A stretch of 64,000 bases of DNA, taken from positions 3,410,001 to 3,474,000 of the forward strand of contig JAILWY010000001.1 in NCBI GenBank assembly GCA_022113835.1. The letters run 5' to 3'. Below, in pieces: positions 35,801 through 47,800 of this stretch. The notes beneath the pieces are model-generated. The model was not told the origin of the DNA. It did no database searches and was given only the letters and a program-made list of their open reading frames with translations. The translations under genes were made by a program, and so were the position numbers. Numbering within the stretch: position 1 is the first letter of the stretch; each line of letters opens with the position of its first letter. Source of the stretch: Atopsyche davidsoni. Taxonomy: Eukaryota; Arthropoda; Insecta; Trichoptera; Hydrobiosidae.

Positions 35801-38800
35801 ACGCATTTTTTGTCGTTTTGAGGTTTCTTTGTTAAATTATTTACATTTGTTGTTTTGAACATTTTTAATTTTAAATTTAAAAAAAAAAAAAATTCCGAAA
35901 GAAATCAATGTGATATGTGTGGTGGCAAGTGATCCGAGTTGAAGTTCTGAGTGAGGAATGCGGCTCTGGCGGGTGCAGCAGCGGGGGCGGGCGGGGCGGG
36001 GCGGGGCGGGGTCGCCAGTGCGCGGCGCGGAGCGGAGCGGCGCGGTCGCATGTGTCGAGCGAGTGTCCAGCGTGAACAGTGAACGCGACTAGTGAGAGAC
36101 ATGACGCGGAGCGCCTGGGCGTCCGCGGTGCTGGCGCTGGCCCTGACGCTGGTCGGCCCGGCGTGCGGCGAGTACCGCAACCGCAGCAGGACCTACGTGC
36201 CCACCCACCTGCACCCCTGCGAGAAGAGCTCCTGCTACCCCGCCACCGGCAACCTCCTCATCGGTCGCGATGGCAAGCTCACCGCCTCCTCCACGTGCGG
36301 CGTCGACCGCCAGGAGCGCTACTGCATCGTTTCCCATCTCGAGGACCGCAAGAAGTGCTTCTGGTGCAACACGCGCCCCGATACGGAGAAGATCCCCGCG
36401 CTGAACCACCGCATATCCAACATCATCTACCGCTACATCCCCGGCACGCGCATGCGGTCCTGGTGGCAGTCTCGCAACGGCGTGGAGAACGTCTTCATCC
36501 GCCTCGACCTCGAAGCCGAGTTCCACTTCACCCACTTGATCATCGTGTTCAAGACCTTCCGGCCCGCCGCCATGCTGGTGGAGCGTTCCTTCGACTTCGG
36601 CAAGACGTGGCGAGTGTACCGGTACTTCGCGCACAACTGCGAGGAGTCCTTCCCGGGCGTGCCCACCCACTCCCCGCGCGTCCTCACGGACGTGGTGTGC
36701 GAGTCCCGCTACTCCAACGTGGCTCCTTCCGCCGACGGCGAGCTGATCTTCCGCGTGCTCCCGCCGAGCATCACGGTGGACAACCCGTACTCCCAGGAGG
36801 TGCAGAATCTGCTCAAGATGACCAACCTGAGGATCAACTTTACCAAGCTGCACACTCTCGGGGACGACCTGCTCGACAACCGCGCCGAGATTCACGAGAA
36901 ATACTATTACGGCATCACCGACATGACCGTTCGCGGTTCCTGCTCGTGCTACGGTCACGCTTCCAAGTGTCTTCCCCTGCCCGGAGTCGAAGCGAAACTC
37001 GACATGGTCCACGGCCGCTGCGAGTGCACGCACAACACCAAGGGTCTCAACTGCGAGTTCTGCGAGGACTTCTACAACGATCTGCCCTGGAAGCCCGCCT
37101 TCGGAAAGATCACGAACGCTTGCAAGTCTTGCACCTGCAACGACCACGCCACCAAGTGCCACTTCGATGCCGCCGTTTACGACCTGACGGCCAAAGTGAG
37201 CGGCGGCGTGTGCGACGACTGCGCGCACAACACCATGGGGAGAAACTGCGAGCAGTGCAAGCCCTACTACTATCAGGACCCCAACCTGAGCATGCAGCAT
37301 CCCGACGTCTGCAGGCCGTGCGAATGCGATCCGAAAGGCTCTCTGGACGACGCGATCTGCGACCCGGTCACGGACGCGGCCAACAATCAGGAGTCGGGCA
37401 GATGCCACTGCAAAAAAAACATCGGAGGTCAGCTGTGCGACAGTTGCAAAAACGGTTTCTGGAACTTTGACGAGAGTAACCCCGACGGTTGTCATGCCTG
37501 CACGTGCAACGGCCTCGGCACGGTGGACTCTCGCGGCTGCGATGTCGACACTGGCGAGTGCACCTGCAAACGATACGTCACGGGTCGGGACTGCAACCAG
37601 TGCCTCTTGGAGTTTTACGGTCTATCCGACAACGAGGAGGGCTGCAGCCCCTGCGACTGCGACGTTGGAGGTTCCTTGGACAATGACTGCGATGTCGTCA
37701 CCGGTCAGTGCAGATGCCGTAACAACGTTCAAGGACGCAAATGCGATCAGCCCACCCAGCACTTCTTTTCTGGAGGTCTGGACAATTTAATTTACGAGGC
37801 CGAAGTTTCGCAATGCAATGACGCTGATGATAATTCCATCAACAGAAACTGCCAGGTCATAGTGCGCGAGCCTTTCAGAGACGGCCGGTCGGACTTCTGG
37901 ACGGGAACCGGACACATGAAAGTTTTCGAGGGCGACGTTCTGGAATTTATCATTGACGATATCGTGACCAGCATGGAGTATGACATCGTCATAAGATACG
38001 AGCCTCAAATGCCCGGAGACTGGGAGCAAGTTTACGTGACCATCGAGAGGCCTGACATCATAAGCCCAGATTCTCCTTGCGCAAATTCCAGACCCGACGA
38101 CGATACGAAGATCGTCACGCTCCTGGACAATTCGAGAACTGTGACGGTTGAACCATCTGTTTGCTTTGAAGCGGGAAAGACTTATAAAATAAAAATTGGA
38201 TTTTCACAACAGAAGCCAGGGGTGACTAACACGAGAGCGAATGTTCTCATCGACTCCATCTTCTTGATGCCCAAAGTATTCAATCTACCGTTCTTCAATA
38301 GTTCGACCCCTGCCGCTGTTGCCCGGCGCAGAGAATACGAACGAGCTCGGTGCGGAGACGCATACTATTATACTCTGGACAAAGCGGCCCTTCCTGAAAT
38401 ATGCAAGAACTACCACATGAGCATCGGCTTCATGGTGTTCAAGGGAGGTCTGCCATGCCAGTGCGACCCAACCGGCTCTACGAGCTACAAGTGCACCGAG
38501 CACGGGGGTCCCTGCCCTTGCAAGGCTAACGTGGTCGGTCGCAAGTGCAACCGCTGCGCCCCGGGAACCTACGATTTTGGACCAGAAGGTTGCAAATCGT
38601 GCGACTGCAACAACATAGGTTCTCTAGATAACTTCTGCAATTCCACTGGCGGCCAATGCCGCTGCAGGCCGAACACATATGGCCGACAATGCGACCAGTG
38701 CCAGCCCGGCTATTGGAACTTCCCCACGTGCATCCAGTGCGATTGTCACGGCCATGCAGATGTCTGTGATTCCAAAACCGGCGCATGTATCTCGTGCAGG

Positions 38801-41800
38801 GACTACACCGATGGTCACAAATGCGACAGGTGCAAGGAAGGCTACTACGGAGACCCCAGGCTTGGCTACGATATTCCGTGCAGGGCTTGCCCCTGTCCGG
38901 GAACAACGGAATCGAAACATTCATTCGCGAATCGCTGCTCTCTCGATGAATCCACCAATGACGTGATATGTGAGTGTCAAGAAGGTTACGCTGGCTCGCG
39001 GTGTGAAATCTGCGCAGATAATTATTTCGGGCATCCAGAACTTCCCGGAGGATCATGCGATGCGTGTGAATGCAACGATAATATTGACGTAATTAAGCCC
39101 AGAAACTGCGATCCTCACACCGGAAAATGTCTGCAGTGCTTGTACAACACCGAGGGTAACCATTGCGAGGTGTGTCAAGCTGGCTATTATGGCGACGCCT
39201 TGGAGCAGTCATGCGGCGAGTGCATCTGCGAAATCTTGGGAACCAACTCTACCAGCGGCCCGTGCAACAGGACCACGGGCCAGTGTCCCTGCCACGCGAA
39301 TGTCATTGGTCTGGAATGCGATCAATGCGCAGATAATCATTGGAAAATTGCGAGCGGGGAAGGCTGTGATCCCTGCGACTGCGATACTCTAGGATCCCTT
39401 GCCGAACAATGCAACGAGTATGACGGGCAGTGCTCCTGCAAGCCAGCATTCGGCGGTCGCCAATGTGACCAGTGCCGGGCGAACTTTTGGGGAGACCCCA
39501 ATGTGCAGTGCTATGAATGTCAGTGTGACCAACTGGGCTCGGCCTCGCAGCAATGCAGCCGGGACACTGGCGCCTGCACCTGCCTGCCGGGCATTGGTGG
39601 CTATAAGTGCGACCAGTGTGCTCGGGGCTACCTGGGCGAGTCGCCTGTCTGCACCGCCTGTGGAGAATGCTTTGATAATTGGGATCGCATCATTTCTGGC
39701 CTCTTGGAGGATACTCATTACGCCATCAACAATGCCAGCAAAATTAAGACTGTTGGAGCTACCGGTGCGTACTCGAGAGATTTTGTCGAAATGGAAAAAA
39801 TGTTAGCTGAGGTTGAGAATTTGATAAACAGCACCGCAATCGGCAAACATGACGTTTCTGAATTTGACGATAAAGTAAATGACCTGGAGAAAAAACTACA
39901 CTTATCCGAAGAGGACTTTTTGAATGCTGATTCCATTCTTTCTGACGCTTCAACAAATATAAATTTGGGAAAAGCTGCCCTAGATGATCTGATAAAGAAA
40001 AGTGAACTGCTGAAAGAAAAGTCCAAAGAGCTGGATGCCAATGCTACCACTCTCCAGGAAGCTAACTTGGAAGGTGCTCTAAACCTGACCCGTGAAGCTA
40101 AGCAGCGAGCTATTAAAGCCACTGACGATGCTGACAATACTCAGAGAATCATCGCCGACTCAGAACGACAAATCAAGGGTACCGAGGCTCTCATTGCGCG
40201 GCAATATGAATCGTTTAATCACACGCAAAAAGAGAATGATAAAAACCTTAACTCGCTTCAGGACAAGCTCAACGAGCTGGAATCTCAAATACCCGAGTTG
40301 AATGACAAGATGTGCGGTCATGCGACCACTTCTTGTGACCATCAGTGCGGCGGAGCAAACTGTGGTAACTGCGGAGGTCTATCGTGCGACCGTGGAGCTG
40401 TCACCAAGGCCGAGCAAGCTTTGGACTACGCCAACAAAACGGAGGTGCGCCTTCGCCAACACGAGTCCATGGCGGATGATTTGCTTAGAACCATATCTGT
40501 GGCCAACCTAGAGATGAGTGCTGCTCGAGAGATTTCCCAAGAAACTTTCAATTTAGCCATTGCTGCGAGAAATTTAACTGATAATATCACTAAAATAAGT
40601 ACTGATCTTACAAACCATTTAAAAGATTTCTTAAATAATACTGGAGCTACTCCAAAAGATGTTCGAACGCTTGCCGATGCTATTCTCAACATGACAATTG
40701 ATTTAAAACCTGAGCAAATTACCGAATTAGCTGACAAGATAAATTCGTATGTCGTCCAACTCACTGATATTGAAAAAATTATTGAGGAGACTCGAGAGGA
40801 CTTAAATGATGCTAGAGATCTTAAGGAGGAAGCCATCCAAACAAAAGATCATGCAGTAGCTTCTCTGGAAACAGCAAAACATGTAATCAAAGCACTAGAG
40901 GAGGCCAAGATTGCCCAAAATCTAGCTAAGGATGCTATTGACCAGGCCAATGCGGACATTGAAGCAGCCAAAGTGGACTTAACTCCCATCGCAAGTGAAA
41001 CAGATGAAGCTCAAAGGAAAGCCAACGCAACCAACGAGGAAGTGCAAAGACAACATAAAAGTTTAGAAAACTTAAACAAAATGATTGTCAAGACAGAGAG
41101 TGACGCCACGGCTTTGAGGGCGGAGGCAGCCACTGCTGTCAGCACGGCTGAACTCGCCCAAGAACTGGCCCGTGACCTCCGCCAGAAATATCACAAGGTT
41201 AACAGTACCCTCGCTGACAAGGTCAACCAGTCTGCCAACTCTCGTGACCGAGCGCAGTCTCTGCTGAAGAGAGCCACTCAGCTAGCTGCCGACACACAGA
41301 CGCAGCTCAAGCAGCTGCAGTCCATGGAAGACCTTTACAACAGCAACTCAAACTCACTTAACAAACTGCAAAATCACATCGACGGGCTCAACCTACAAGT
41401 GCAGGACTATTTAGCCAAAATCACAGAAAGAGCAGATTATTACAGATTATGCGAGTCATAAAACATCATTAGAAATGTCCTAAAAATATAATTTTATTAC
41501 TCTATTGAAAATGCCAAAGTCAGAACGTGTCATTTCATAGTTGCCGATTGGTGATTTTCTTCATGTAGCTATCATTTCTTCTGTAAAAATCATATGAGGT
41601 GACATTTCAATATCCAAACTGTCATCAAAATTTTTTATTATTTTCGGGGAGTCTACATTCCCATGATATTGTATACTTAATATTTATTTAATGTTCTGTC
41701 TCCCCGTTTGTACTGCCCAGCTGAGAGTTTATATTGCAAGGATATGCAGAATATTAAAAGTATTTTTTATAATACTAGCAGTTTTGTTTATTACTTGCAT

Positions 41801-44800
41801 GAGAGTCCTTGTGGATCGGACCAAATGTGTTTGAATTGTTAATATTATGTTTATTTCCATGAAGCTTGCCTATCGTTTTACCTGTAATAATTTAATTAAT
41901 GACATGTACTCTAGAAACAGCAGGTAGAATCGCTTTTAAAACTCTTAAAGATCAATCGCTTCTCATTATGTATTAAAATATAGTTAGTCTCGCAGACATC
42001 CAAAGATTATTTATTGAATCAAGTAAGAATAATATTTTATAAAAAAAAAACATATGTTTATGTGTTAAAGCTAGCAGTGCATTTATTTTTTATATCATAA
42101 TATATAAAGTCATGATTGTTTTCTTGTTTATTTTCTGCGTTGACCAGTTTTTCGGGAGCAAATTGTGCCATTTCTTACTTTTTTACTTTTTACAAATGTT
42201 TCATATTTAAATAGGTTAAGAGTTATCGTGTAGCCACTCACAATACAACTTCGGATATGTATCACCTCTATTGTATTACTGGACGCTGTCTACATGAATT
42301 TTAAATAAATAACTTTAGTTCTTATTCTGCTTTTTTATCTTTATATCCTTGTTTTCTTTCATTATATCGATTGATACCAAAAAATACACACATACATTGC
42401 CCAGCCTCCAATCATCAGGTGACAAAATAATTTCAAACATCAATAGCATTAATAATCTACCTACGATTATGTATTTATTATATACATCACAATCTGCATC
42501 TTATTTTTTTCAATGACACTTTTAAAAACCATTGGTAGTAAAAAATATGTAGCCGCAAGAAGCTAGCGGTTATCTTTTATTGAAAAAAACATTAAATTAA
42601 TGAATTTTAAAAAAAACTCATTGATGACACATATATAACTCTGGATGATAATAAATAACAGGTGGGTATACCTGGAGCCAATTCTCTCTGGAGAGGAAGG
42701 TCGGGGCTCAGGTGGTAGTGCTGCATTTGTGCGCCTGGACCGAGACTTCCGGCATGTCATGCGCTCCCTCGGTGCTGATCCGCGTCCATCTGCCCTGGGG
42801 CGCCTTCCAGCCCTGCCTGCACTTCTGGCCTCCCTCACGCATCAGCTGGCCGAGTGCCAGAGCACATTGGAAGAGTATATCGCTGTTAGTATTTATCCAT
42901 TGAAAAAGAAAAGAGCATCCTGACATTTCTGCCATAATAGTATTGCTGTCAACAATTTTGCTTTCAGCAGCATTCGTCACTTTACAGAAACTAACTAGCA
43001 CTTATGCCTGCAATCATGAAATGTGGGAATACTAGAATATACAAATTTTTATCACTTATATACTGCCAGCTGCTTCAGTTCTATATTAACTTTGTAGGAT
43101 GATATAGAACATATCACTCGATTGTTACAACAATATAATTGAAAATTTGTGACGTTTATTTTATTTTCTCTTTTAAGAAACATCAGACCTCCTTTGTACT
43201 TTTTAACAGGTATATGATTCCCTACTAAAATATTATAAAAGTATTCAACATCGATAAACCTTGAAAAGACAAGCATTAACTAGAAGATCTATCACTTTTA
43301 CACATTCTGGCACCTAATCTCTGCTCAGATATTTGCCATACAATAACTTAAAAAGGTTTTTATAGTATATTTAACCATCCCATAAGATATAAGCCTAAAT
43401 TGACTATCCTTGAATAATTTTTAAAAGATACTCGAAGAGATACATGAAAATCGTACTCGATTCCAGGAAAAGCGAGCCGTGTTCCCTCGGTTCTTTTTCC
43501 TCAGCGACGACGACCTGCTAGAGCTATTGGGACAGACACGCGGAGGAGAAGCGCGAGTAGAAGGGTTGCAGGCACCCCTACGTAAGCTATTCCCTGGAGC
43601 CAGTGGGGCTCTGCTGGGGCCTTCCTGCATCACAGCCCTGTGTGGTCATCATGGAGACACACTGCAGTTGGATTCACCAGTCGATATTGATTCGCCTGTT
43701 GAGGTCTAGTCATTTTACATAATACTGTGACTTTTGAGATACTGTGTATATCTGCATATAGAAGATTTTGAGTGAATCCTTCTTTTCTTTATAGGTTTGG
43801 TTGAAACGCTTAGAAGACCAAATGCGCATTTCACTTAACACCTGTGTCAAGCAATGCCTTTTGAGAACAGAAACCCAGGATCACTACGCGCTGTCGTACC
43901 CCACACAGGTTCTCTGTCTCGCCCAGAGTATCCACTTCACCCAGCACACCGAGAAGGCCATCATCAGCAGAAGCCTGCACACCGTTCGAGATCTGGTGAC
44001 CAGAGAGCTCAGCACATATGTCAAGGCTGACACCCAAGGAGACGAGTATGCGGAAAGGAGCAAACTCCAAGCATTGGTGCTGCAGTGTAACCATCACTTG
44101 GCCATCTTGGATGAACTTATTGAAAACGGGGCTTCAACTTTGGACCATTGGCACTGGCAGAAGCAATTAAGGTAGTCAAGGATGGATGCTATTTAATTCC
44201 ACTTTGAATAATAACCCTGAGGCACTGTTTATGTAAAACTCTATTTTCTACCCATCAACCATATTGTGTGTTTTATCATCTTACATGTACTTCATCACAA
44301 TAGCGTTTTCAGGTTTTACGTTGAAAAGAATGATACGATTGTTGTATGCATGGGTTTGGCCAAACTTCCATACACTTACGAGTATCTGGGAACAAACACT
44401 GGTACTTTAGTACGAACTCAACTCACAGATGAATGCTTTCTCATTCTAACCCAGGTGAAAAATTAACCTTTTAACAAATTTGTTATTTTTGATCATTTTG
44501 TTTGATTTGAGTTTGTTTGATTATTTTTTCTTTTCAAAAGTTGGTCTGATTACTAATATATATTTCTTGGAGATTAAAAAGGCTTCGTTTATGAACTAAA
44601 GTGTATATATGGTAAATTGATTAACTCCTGATTAAGTCCTAAAACTCACTTCACACACCTAAATTATACTTTGTGAATGTATATATTTGCATTGTAGGCT
44701 TTACATCTTGGCCAAGCTGGGAATCCCTTTGGGCCGGCAGGCACAGGAAAGACGGAGTCAGTGAAAGCTTTAGGAGGACTTTTGGGTAGACTGGTTCTTG

Positions 44801-47800
44801 TATTCAACTGTGATGAGGTGAAAATATAATTATTATGATATATTTCTTATTATAAACAGTATAGATTTAGTCCTATTAGTAAACTTGATAAAAAAACACT
44901 CCAATGTTGTTATCAGTGAACATGTTTGTAAGCAAGTAAATAAACAAAATTTCACTACTTTAATACTCTTAATAACTTTAAAAAAAAACAGCAAAACAAA
45001 TTTAAGGATAGGTAATTTTTCTAAGGTAAATTTCTCAGGAACAAAATTTTTCATACACTTTTTTAAGTAACTTATTTTAAGAATAATATTTCATATATTT
45101 GATAGCCCAATTGCTCTTTGAATGTAAGGGTATGGACAAAACCACAATGGGCCGGCTTCTGTCGGGTCTGGCCCTGAGCGGGGCGTGGGGTTGCTTTGAT
45201 GAATTCAACAGACTGGAGGAGAAAACTCTTTCGGGTGTTGCTGAGCAATTTGCTTCTATTTTGGGAGTCATCGGGGGGAAAGATCTCTCAGCCATGGCGA
45301 CACTCAATGGGAAAGAAGTATACTACTATAAATAATTATCTTATCAATTATAAATCAAATCTTATTATTATAAACTCACCAAAAAAAATACTCAGTGGCA
45401 TTACGCTTCACATGCTGCGTACCCATTTTTTGCTGCTTATAATTAACAATTTTTTTAGACAGCAGTAGGGGTGGGGTGTGGAGTATTTGTGACCATGAAC
45501 CCCGTAGGGGGTGGCTATGGAGGGAGGCGACGTCTTCCCGCAGCGCTGGCTCGATTACTAAGGCCTTGTGCCATGTGGCAACCGCGCGCACGGCACATCG
45601 CTGCAGCTCTGCTTGCCGCCACTGGCTACACACAACCTACCGTTATCGCCGAAAAGCTAGTAATCTGCTACGAAATGGCCAGGTACATTATTTTATAAAA
45701 TCTACAACATTTTTGAATTCTAAACCAAAGGCTATTCTGGAGTTATTATTTTTTCTTTCAAATATAAATGTACTTTGAATACTTTTTTTTAGAGATGATA
45801 AACAAATAAACCAATGTGTATTTTTTTATAGTGTAGAAGTATTACTCAGTTCTCCATTTTCATGTGATCCAAGATATTTTAAATAATTTGCATATAAATT
45901 TTCACATTCTTCTTCACAGCTCAATACTTAGCCCTATGCACCATTACGACTGGGGTCTTCGAGCTCTCAAAACTGTCATTGGGAGTTGCGGAACGGCTTT
46001 GAGGGAGGCTACTCTCACCAACAAAACTATTCCCAGCCAGGATGAGCAAACGCAGCTCGTGGTTCAGGCTCTGCGACTCAACATTCTGTCAAAACTGTCA
46101 TATGATGATTCTGAAAGGTTTGTGCAAACATTTTTATTTGAGTTTTTATTTTTACATTACTGTTCATTACATGTCCCCAGCACATAATTTATGGTTGGCT
46201 TGGCTGTCAATTCTAGACTCGATAATTCTATGGTTCCATCACGTAAAATCTTAATTGAAATTACAAGATTCACGCCTGTATTGAATATATAGAGGATTCC
46301 AGTATTGCACTTGTCAATACAAACTATTTAGAAATATATATTGTAAAAATGTTCATTCATATGTATTACATTTTTATGCATGACCATCAATGTATGTTTT
46401 TATTATCTACAGTTAATAGCCATTTGGCATGCAACATGTTATCAGAGCTATCATTATTCACTAAAAGCTTTTTTTTAACTTCTTTTACATCATCCTTTTA
46501 AGCACAGTTTAATAGTGTCAGGGCTCGGGCATAACTGTTTTTCTTCTATCTTTATAAATATACTATCAATTCTTTAAATTTAATATTCTATATAATTTAA
46601 TTTGAAATTGATATTATTTTTTTTGGAAAGTGAAGCTATGTTTTTTTATCACTAACTGGAAATGACTAACATATCAACACTAGAACCAGCATAAAAGGTC
46701 ATCTCGACTTATTGGCGCAATCTTCTTTAATTTTTTTAATGAGTCAGTCTGCTACTTATTTCATATTTATGAGTATGTGGTATTTTATTAAAATGTACAG
46801 ATTGAACTAGGAATTCAGATTGGAGTCGGCTCATTTTGAGCTGGAAGCTTTGCATCCCTGCTTGTCTTTATTATAATCCAATAAACTTGTTAAAGTTTTA
46901 AACGCTATGTTAAACTAGGTAAAAGCTTTAATGTACTAGGCACATTTGAAAATTAGTCATTGGACATGCACAAAGCTGCAATTATCATTGCTGATCCAAA
47001 TTATATTATCAAATTATCACAAATAACCAAAATGGACATCAAACGATTCATCGTACTCTTTCATTTGGTCTGCCATGCGCTCTCAATAAGTCCCCTTGAA
47101 AAGCATTTGAGATCCCGCGATTCCTCAATTTCAATTTATAGAACCCTAGGCCGTTGCGTGTCGGAGATTGTGCGTGTTTATTTCTATCGGAAGCAATATG
47201 TACCATTTGTGTTCGCATTGGGTACGAGAATGGACAAGTGCTCGCTACGCAAAGATCTCATTCTGCAAGGAGCCATAAACCAACTGGCGCGCAGAGTCGG
47301 GAATTTTTCTGCTGTTATGATTATGCGAGACTTCCAGATCGAAGACCATATCATCTGTGAAAACTTCATTATCATAACAGATAGTGCAAGCTCACTCCAG
47401 GAGAATATCTACATGATTCCATCTACTGTATTTTCTTACACAGGAAGAATCATTATTGTGGTTAAGCCTGTAATGGGGATATCTAATAGTATATTAGATA
47501 CAAACGTTCAAAATATATTAGAGTTCTGCTGGCATAACAAAATGATAAATATTGTAGTTGTAATATATTACTCAGACCATCCTAAAATATTCTCATTCTA
47601 TCCTTATGGAGATCCCAATCATTGTGAAGAAGTGAGAGCAATCCAAGTGGACAGTTGGATGAAGAATTCCTTTGTGAACAATGCTGACCTTTATCCCAAA
47701 AAGACGCTCCAGATGAATATGTGTCCAGTGCAAGTGGTGGCTGTAGTGAGATCCCCACACGTCATACTCGATCAGAAACCTGACGGCTCTCTCGGAGTCA

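Larger units (their letters stand above)
17864..42661 (+). other. DYNC2H1 intron 25, 24.8 kb, host of laminin beta-1
   Basis: The donor follows ...CAACGCAA at 17863 (GTTAGT) and the acceptor AACAG ends at 42661; the codon AA+G completes lysine before WVYLEPIL, exactly the conserved linker block, so the jump is certain. The intron holds the laminin beta-1 gene at its 3' side. The 18 kb before it contains repeats and GC-rich islands listed separately. From 17864 to 19260 I see only AT-rich sequence apart from the small ORF at 18614. Confidence 0.9.

Noticed and set aside
36092..36100. GTG as an upstream start for LanB1
   Set aside because: Adds only three residues and GTG is not a normal eukaryotic start; the ATG at 36101 directly precedes the signal peptide.
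36079..37470. 463-aa plus-strand open frame
   Set aside because: Out-of-frame shadow of LanB1, rich in arginine and proline with no domain.
36089..37495. 468-aa minus-strand open frame
   Set aside because: It is antisense to the laminin LN and LE domains and results from GC-rich codon use there; the plus frame has clear laminin motifs.
43801..44175. Stand-alone 124-aa gene
   Set aside because: It is dynein exon 28 in frame with its neighbours.
46960..47031. Longer N-terminus for the IR (659 aa)
   Set aside because: The first start would be TTG, and the extension places the clear signal peptide inside the protein; ATG 47032 is better.
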